A stretch of 17,209 bases of DNA from Bacteroidota bacterium. Its GTDB lineage: Bacteria > Bacteroidota > Bacteroidia > 2-12-FULL-35-15. Of this stretch, positions 13,175-17,209 are shown piece by piece. The notes under the pieces were generated by a model. That model had not been told where the DNA came from. It saw only the letters and a program-made list of their open reading frames with translations, and did not search any database. The stretch lies in contig JAHEYA010000006.1 of the NCBI GenBank assembly GCA_023251855.1, positions 1 through 17,209 of the forward strand. Direction: 5' to 3'. Position 1 is the first letter of the stretch. Every line of letters begins with the position of its first letter. The translations under genes and the position numbers were made by a program.

Positions 13175-15055
13175 TTATAATTCAGTAAACTTTTTAATTA
13201 CATAGTCCTCATAAAAAAGCACTTTATTTTTTTCTTCCTCTGTAAATTTAAGTCCATCAATTTTATTTTCTAAAAATGAAAGCATGTCAATTCCTCTTTC
13301 CATAATTTCCTTTTTAGTCCAGTTGGTGTACTTGCTAATAACTATTTCATTGTATGAACCAGTGCTGAATCTATTTTTTTTCTCATCCCAGCCCTTTTTA
13401 CCTAATGAGGAATTTTTTGGACCTTTTAAAATGGTTAAATTGCCTAATGTGTTAATTAAAATTTTATATGCTAAATATTTCTTTTCATCTTCAATTCCAT
13501 TTGCAAAATTATATACAACTTCTGACCAGTTTTCTTTAAAGTCTTGGGGGATTATGTGTTCAATTGATGTATCTTCATAATTATCAATATTTATTTTGTC
13601 ATCGGTTTCTTTGCTTCTCTTTTTTAATATCTCTTCATATTCAAACAGGAAATATTTTAATATTCCCCACCTGTGAAACCCTTTATTTCCATTAACATAA
13701 GTGAATAAATTATTCATTTGTGAAATTAAGTCAGGTGTGGAAATTGGTTTTTGTATCAGGCCAGTTATCATTTGATTGATTCCGTCCAAATTAACTTCAT
13801 CAGAATAAATCTCCCAACCCCATTTAGCTGTTCTCCTTTCGTCAAAGAAACCAAGTGTTCCATTTCTGAATAATATTTTTTCGAGATTGATAAAAACTTG
13901 TTTCAAATTTTCCTCCTCGCTTTTAAGAAGTAGCGCAAGCAAAAACACCTTTATTTCTTTACCGCTGTTCAACAATAGAATTTTCTTCAGAATGAGAGAT
14001 TGTGAATTATGAATCTTATACCAAATGGGGGCGGCTTCAGATAACTTAATAATGTAATCTTCAATTTTGTTGTATGAAACAAGGGGTTCTTTTTCTCCAC
14101 TTTCATCTTTATCAAACTTCTCCGATTTGTTACAGAACATTTGGAAAACTTTTTCTTCGGCAACTTTTTCAGAAAAGACAGCTTCTTTCGGCTTTCTATA
14201 AAGTGATAAATGAGCAGAAAGAAAAATATCTTCATCTAAGATTGTATCGGGGTTTTGTGCTAAACAAGTGTATATCTTGCCCCAAGCTTCATTTATTTTT
14301 TTTCTAAGTACTTTTTTACTTTCATCAGGACTACTAAGTTTTACTGTTAAATAGATAAGTCTGTTTTTTAGCTTTTCAAGAGTAGATAGCAGTTTCCCCC
14401 TGTTATTCATAGTTTCAAAAACTGCTTGAACGTCTAAGTCTTTTTCAATTATCCTTATGTCAAACTGTAATGCTGTTGTTATTTTTTTAAATAATATATC
14501 TTTTTCTTTGTCATTTAATTGACTAATTTTTACACTGAAATATTTTTTTGCTTCGGTTAAATTTTTGGTATAGAGATTCTGATAGTCATGATTTAAAACA
14601 ACTTTACTATCCTCAAAGATAGAATGTAATAAGAAATTGTAATTCTTGTCTATTAAAGAATAACTAAACTTGTAAACCTTGCTTTCTCCTGACATATTAG
14701 ATTCAGAAATGAATGTTTCTAAAAGCTTTTTTTTGTTTTTTTCTGCATAACCAATTTCTGTAGCTTTTAAAAGTTCATATAGTAAAATGCTAATTGTTGT
14801 TAGCCTTTGCTGGCCATCAACTACATTATAGAATTTTACATCTGTAAGCCATTTTTCAATATCATTAGGTTGGGTTTCTTCTAAATATATTGTCCCAGTA
14901 TAATGTTTTCTGAGCTCCCCGTTATTTACACCAATTTCATCAAGGTCGTCCCATAGTTCGCTTAGCTGTTTTTCTTCCCAAGCGTAACCTCTTTGATAGT
15001 CCGGAATTCTAAAAATTCTCGTATTAAATAATTCGTTTAAATTTATTGCTTTCAT
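13175..15055 (-). CDS. DUF262/DUF1524 protein, GmrSD-like type IV restriction enzyme (second intact copy)
   Basis: Encodes 626 aa. DUF262 begins at once: LNELFNTRIFRIPDYQRGYA (signature PDYQRGYAW, 18-26), then HYTGTIYLEE and VVDGQQRLTTISIL with DGQQR at 80-84. FETMNNRGKLLSTLEKLKNR near residue 215 is the next DUF262 block. The C-terminal DUF1524 nuclease part has SIEHIIPQDF with H500, then INTLGNLTILKGPKNSSLGK, and ends in helices. All signature residues are kept, so it should be active. It is only distantly related to the 587-aa protein and belongs to a different DUF262 branch. It starts 23 bp after the stop of the ADP-ribosylglycohydrolase-like gene and is probably co-transcribed with it. 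Confidence 0.9.
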   Translation of the reverse strand: MKAINLNELFNTRIFRIPDYQRGYAWEEKQLSELWDDLDEIGVNNGELRKHYTGTIYLEETQPNDIEKWLTDVKFYNVVDGQQRLTTISILLYELLKATEIGYAEKNKKKLLETFISESNMSGESKVYKFSYSLIDKNYNFLLHSIFEDSKVVLNHDYQNLYTKNLTEAKKYFSVKISQLNDKEKDILFKKITTALQFDIRIIEKDLDVQAVFETMNNRGKLLSTLEKLKNRLIYLTVKLSSPDESKKVLRKKINEAWGKIYTCLAQNPDTILDEDIFLSAHLSLYRKPKEAVFSEKVAEEKVFQMFCNKSEKFDKDESGEKEPLVSYNKIEDYIIKLSEAAPIWYKIHNSQSLILKKILLLNSGKEIKVFLLALLLKSEEENLKQVFINLEKILFRNGTLGFFDERRTAKWGWEIYSDEVNLDGINQMITGLIQKPISTPDLISQMNNLFTYVNGNKGFHRWGILKYFLFEYEEILKKRSKETDDKINIDNYEDTSIEHIIPQDFKENWSEVVYNFANGIEDEKKYLAYKILINTLGNLTILKGPKNSSLGKKGWDEKKNRFSTGSYNEIVISKYTNWTKKEIMERGIDMLSFLENKIDGLKFTEEEKNKVLFYEDYVIKKFTEL

Positions 15056-15078
15056 AATTTTTGTTCAAGATTAGTTTT

Positions 15079-15717
15079 TTAACTATGTGTCTTTCTTCTT
15101 AGCCTTGCGACAAATATTCTCCTAGTATCTTCAAAATCGTTTCCTTCTAAAAATGATGTTATAGCTTGAGGAACGGAACCCTGGCAACTTACATCAAATT
15201 CATATAGCGGTCGTATTTCGTTGAGTGATTTGCTTAAATCATATTGAAATGTTTTTTCAATATATTCTTTTATTTCAGGTTTGCTGCTGCCATTTCTTGC
15301 TAAGAAAATAGCCGAAGCAGTTACCTGTGCTCCTTTAATTCCTTCCGGATGGTTATGTGTTACTTCTGCGCTTTTTTTTGCCTCAGCTAACACTTTTTCT
15401 AAGGTGTTAAATGCAAATCCAACAGGGCTTACGCGCATAGCTGATCCATTGCCCCAACTATTATAGGGATCGGAATAATTGGAAAATAACCATCCTCTAA
15501 AATGTGCTCCATAATCTAATCTTGGAAATTTTCTTCCCCATTTTTTAAGTGAAACTCCATAATCTACTTTATTTAAAATAGCATCAGCAATGGCAATAGT
15601 AGTTACGCTATCATCAGTAAAGTTTGACCTCTCTATGAATAAAGGAAATTCTGTTTTTTTAATATTTTGGTATTCGTATGGAGATCCTATAATGTCTCCA
15701 ATAATTGCTCCTATCAT
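15079..15717 (-). CDS. ADP-ribosylglycohydrolase-like protein, C-terminally truncated
   Basis: Encodes 212 aa. It has the N-terminal signature of the DraG/ARH family (IGAIIGDIIGSPYEY), the first metal-binding motif FTDDS (T34-D35-D36-S37), SWGNGSAMRVSPVG (87-100), and the HNHPEG segment (121-126). These enzymes remove ADP-ribose from proteins or nucleic acids using two Mg2+ ions. After FEDT (195-198), where relatives continue into the second metal-binding motif (GGDxDT) and about 50 more residues, this protein ends with an unrelated basic tail (RRIFVARLRRKTHS). Half of the metal site is therefore missing and the protein is probably inactive, or reduced to binding. An alternative frame over the tail reads NICRKAKKKDT and stops, hinting at a deletion junction with another gene. 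Confidence 0.82.
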   Translation of the reverse strand: MIGAIIGDIIGSPYEYQNIKKTEFPLFIERSNFTDDSVTTIAIADAILNKVDYGVSLKKWGRKFPRLDYGAHFRGWLFSNYSDPYNSWGNGSAMRVSPVGFAFNTLEKVLAEAKKSAEVTHNHPEGIKGAQVTASAIFLARNGSSKPEIKEYIEKTFQYDLSKSLNEIRPLYEFDVSCQGSVPQAITSFLEGNDFEDTRRIFVARLRRKTHS

Positions 15718-15727
15718 CGTTAAATAT

Positions 15728-15759
15728 TAAAGTTATTATAGATTAAATACGTTAAGCAA
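15728..15759 (-). promoter_or_regulatory. Possible promoter of the ADP-ribosylglycohydrolase / DUF262 pair
   Basis: On the minus strand TTG (15759-15757) and TAACTTTA (15735-15728; 7 of 8 against TAnnTTTG) are separated by 21 bp, close to Bacteroidetes spacing. It overlaps the edge of repeat copy B, so the element may have supplied the -33 region. The leader to the ATG at 15717 would be only a few bases, which lowers confidence. Confidence 0.28.
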
Positions 15760-15885
15760 CATGTCATTAAATATTTATTTTTTTATGCCCTCACCCTGCC
15801 TCCCGAAACAAGTTCGGGACAGGCTCTCTCCCAAAGGAGAGGGTAAGTTTGGAATTTTTAATAATTCCATAACTTATATAAAGTT
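15739..15885. repeat. MITE-like dispersed repeat, copy B
   Basis: It aligns with copy A (4884-4992) from GTTAA-CAACAT through TTTTTTATGCCCTCACCCTG, the CTCTCC/GGAGAG hairpin (15826-15831 with 15836-15841) and GGTAAGTTTGGAATT to ATAACTTATA. It differs by an extra segment of about 23 bp that forms its own hairpin (CCCGAA 15802-15807 with TTCGGG 15813-15818). Its left end is eroded compared with the perfect inverted repeat of copy A. It fills the space between the truncated hydrolase and the 237-aa DUF262 gene. Exact ends are approximate. Confidence 0.72.
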
Positions 15886-15916
15886 GATTTAGGAATAAAT
15901 ATTTTTATGAGCTTGT

Positions 15917-16630
15917 CTAATTTATTTTGACATCTTCAAAATATGAAATAGGTTTTTGTATACAAAAAACCTCTTTTAGCTTTTCTAAATTTTCTGTTTC
16001 AATTTTGGATAAATTGTGATTTCTAACATAAGAAATTACACTATCCATTTCTAAAATATCAGCCACCTTAAACCAAAACTTATCATCTGTGTTTGTTGTT
16101 TCTTTGTATTTTAAAAATTTAAAATCAAATCTGTCTTCCGGATTTTTAAATTTTGGTTTGTGTTTAAGATTTAGAAAAAGTTTTTTTTCTTCGTATGCGT
16201 TTGAATTGTTAAGAGAACCCTTTTGGTGGCTCAATGTTCTGCTGTTTATAAATCCAATATACAATGATGTTAGTAGTTGTTGCCCGTTAAGAACAAAAGG
16301 GTGATCATTTGAATTTACTTCTTCGGCATTAATTTTAATGTTATGAACTTCTCTTCCATCATTCTTTGCAAGAAACTTATATTGTTGAAAATTGAGTTTT
16401 TCAATAAGTTCTCGATTTTCCTTATTGGTTTCAAAGTCTTCTTTCTTTAGTTTCCAAAATAGGAATGAACCAATAGGATAGCCTCTTAAAACAGAATCGA
16501 AAAACTGTTCTATTTTCCTTTCTTCTGCTTTTTTGAGCCAAACATATTCCATTTGGATTTCATGCCATAAATAGTTTTTATTGATTTCATAAAACACATG
16601 CTTTATTGATACGTATTTATATTTTGCCAT
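15917..16630 (-). CDS. Truncated DUF262 protein with altered signature motifs
   Basis: Encodes 237 aa, covering only the N-terminal DUF262 part of a protein family that normally runs to 500-600 aa. IEQFFDSVLRGYPIGSFLFW (40-59) places it firmly in the family. Two signatures are changed: the usual IPxFQRxYVW reads HEIQMEYVW, losing the arginine, and DGQQRLTSLYI reads NGQQLLTSLYI (115-125), losing both the aspartate and the arginine. The frame ends after FCIQKPISYFEDVKIN, in mid-domain, close to repeat copy B. It is probably inactive, either a decaying gene or a retained dominant-negative or binding fragment. Its first 30 codons and some upstream DNA are closely similar to the remnant at 12911-13112, pointing to local duplication. 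Confidence 0.78.
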   Translation of the reverse strand: MAKYKYVSIKHVFYEINKNYLWHEIQMEYVWLKKAEERKIEQFFDSVLRGYPIGSFLFWKLKKEDFETNKENRELIEKLNFQQYKFLAKNDGREVHNIKINAEEVNSNDHPFVLNGQQLLTSLYIGFINSRTLSHQKGSLNNSNAYEEKKLFLNLKHKPKFKNPEDRFDFKFLKYKETTNTDDKFWFKVADILEMDSVISYVRNHNLSKIETENLEKLKEVFCIQKPISYFEDVKIN

Positions 16631-16702
16631 TTGATTTGATGTTTATTTCAGAAATAGTTTACAATAGAAGTAATACTTTTTTCTTCAGGTTATTTTACAG
16701 TT

Positions 16703-17208
16703 TTATTTTATTTCTTCAGTTTCAAATTTGTAAATCTTTTCATTCTCTGTTAAGGAATCAAGTTTGATTTTTTTTGCATTACCAAAACCCCATCTTTTTA
16801 ACGCAAAGGCTAAAAGTTTTTCTTCCCTTTTATCTAAGAATTTTACAAGAAACTCTTTAGTGTAAACCTGTGCTTTCAATGGAACATTTTCAGCACCGTA
16901 AAGAATTTCTAATTCAGAAAGTGAGCGGGGAGTTAGATATTTATGGGAGTTGCCCTTATACTCTATTAGCTTGTCATGTCAAATTCCGTAAATCCATTTT
17001 CGCTTTCTTTTTCCTGTGCTACAATTGTTCCGGTGAAGTGTTTGTAGTCGGGCAGCCGAAGGATATTTTCAATATCCATCATCAAATCTTTACGATGTGA
17101 ATCTTCCCATGAATATGCTCTTTGATAATCTGGAATTTCAAAACAATTCATTCCGTTATTAAATATTTCAGAAAGTGTAAGTGTCTTTGACTTTATGGTG
17201 GAAGTATG
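16703..17208 (-). pseudogene. DUF262/DUF1524 gene with internal deletion and frameshift; 5' end outside window
   Basis: From the right edge the frame reads TLSEIFNNGMNCFEIPDYQR, then AYSWEDSHRKDLMMDIENIL and HFTGTIVAQEKESENGFTEF, a good DUF262 start with intact PDYQRAYSW. Just where VVDGQQR should follow, the frame ends (DMTS, stop at 16968-16966). A shifted frame then runs 16972-16703 (KYLTPRSLSELEILYGAENV, then YTKEFLVKFLDKREEKLLAF, ending YKFETEEIK), which resembles the helical C-terminus seen after DUF1524 nucleases. The middle of the gene, including DGQQR and the HNH motif, is missing. Within this window it is a pseudogene. The region 16631-16702 contains only the leader of the 237-aa gene. 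Confidence 0.72.
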
Positions 17209-17209
17209 T

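Noticed and set aside
13987..14307. Open frames on both strands within the 626-aa DUF262/DUF1524 gene
   Set aside because: They overlap a well-supported gene and translate to low-complexity F/L/K-rich sequence. They are shadows.

Overview
The window is AT-rich and has the look of a Bacteroidota (Bacteroidetes) chromosome. The evidence is a Bacteroidetes-type lipoprotein signal (SCKNN after a short hydrophobic leader), mostly weak ribosome binding sites, a few TAnnTTTG-like -7 boxes, and families common in Flavobacteriia/Chitinophagia-type genomes (AlbA_2/ATPase regulators, WYL regulators, DUF262 proteins). There is no rRNA, tRNA, CRISPR array or housekeeping operon. It reads as an accessory, defence-island-like region with many decayed genes.

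Layout. 1-1306 (minus) is most of an AlbA_2/Schlafen-type regulator with an in-frame (TVEK)5 repeat. 1307-4565 is a scrapyard: two gene remnants, a small lipoprotein (plus), a tyrosine recombinase that stops before its catalytic tyrosine (minus), an intact WYL regulator (minus), and divergent to it a small gene split by one in-frame stop. 4566-4877 (plus) is a small unknown protein, followed by copy A of a MITE-like repeat. 5036-8042 (minus) is a tightly overlapping six-gene operon: a GNAT acetyltransferase, three unrecognised proteins, and two tandem paralogues. A seventh small conserved protein (8125-8454) may lead it. 8754-9302 (minus) is a small PD-(D/E)XK nuclease-like protein.

9507-12667 is the most unusual part. 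Two consecutive minus-strand genes, a DUF262/DUF1524 (GmrSD-like) protein and a PD-(D/E)XK protein, each end inside or beside a copy of a 130-160 bp imperfect palindrome. The boxes of this palindrome resemble integron attC R'/R'' sites in the orientation expected for gene cassettes. No integron integrase is in the window.

12911-17208 (minus) is a DUF262 cluster: an internally deleted remnant, an intact 626-aa DUF262/DUF1524 protein with a truncated ADP-ribosylglycohydrolase just upstream, a 237-aa N-terminal DUF262 protein whose signature motifs are altered, and a fifth copy that is internally deleted and frameshifted and runs off the right edge. Copy B of the MITE-like repeat lies between the hydrolase and the 237-aa gene.

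Taken together, the recognisable functions (GmrSD-like restriction, PD-(D/E)XK nucleases, WYL regulation, DUF6577-like debris, recombinase debris) point to a turnover zone for anti-phage or anti-plasmid genes. The six-gene operon is the best candidate for an undescribed system, and the attC-like pair is the best candidate for an unexpected mobilisation mechanism. Both functional readings are inference.
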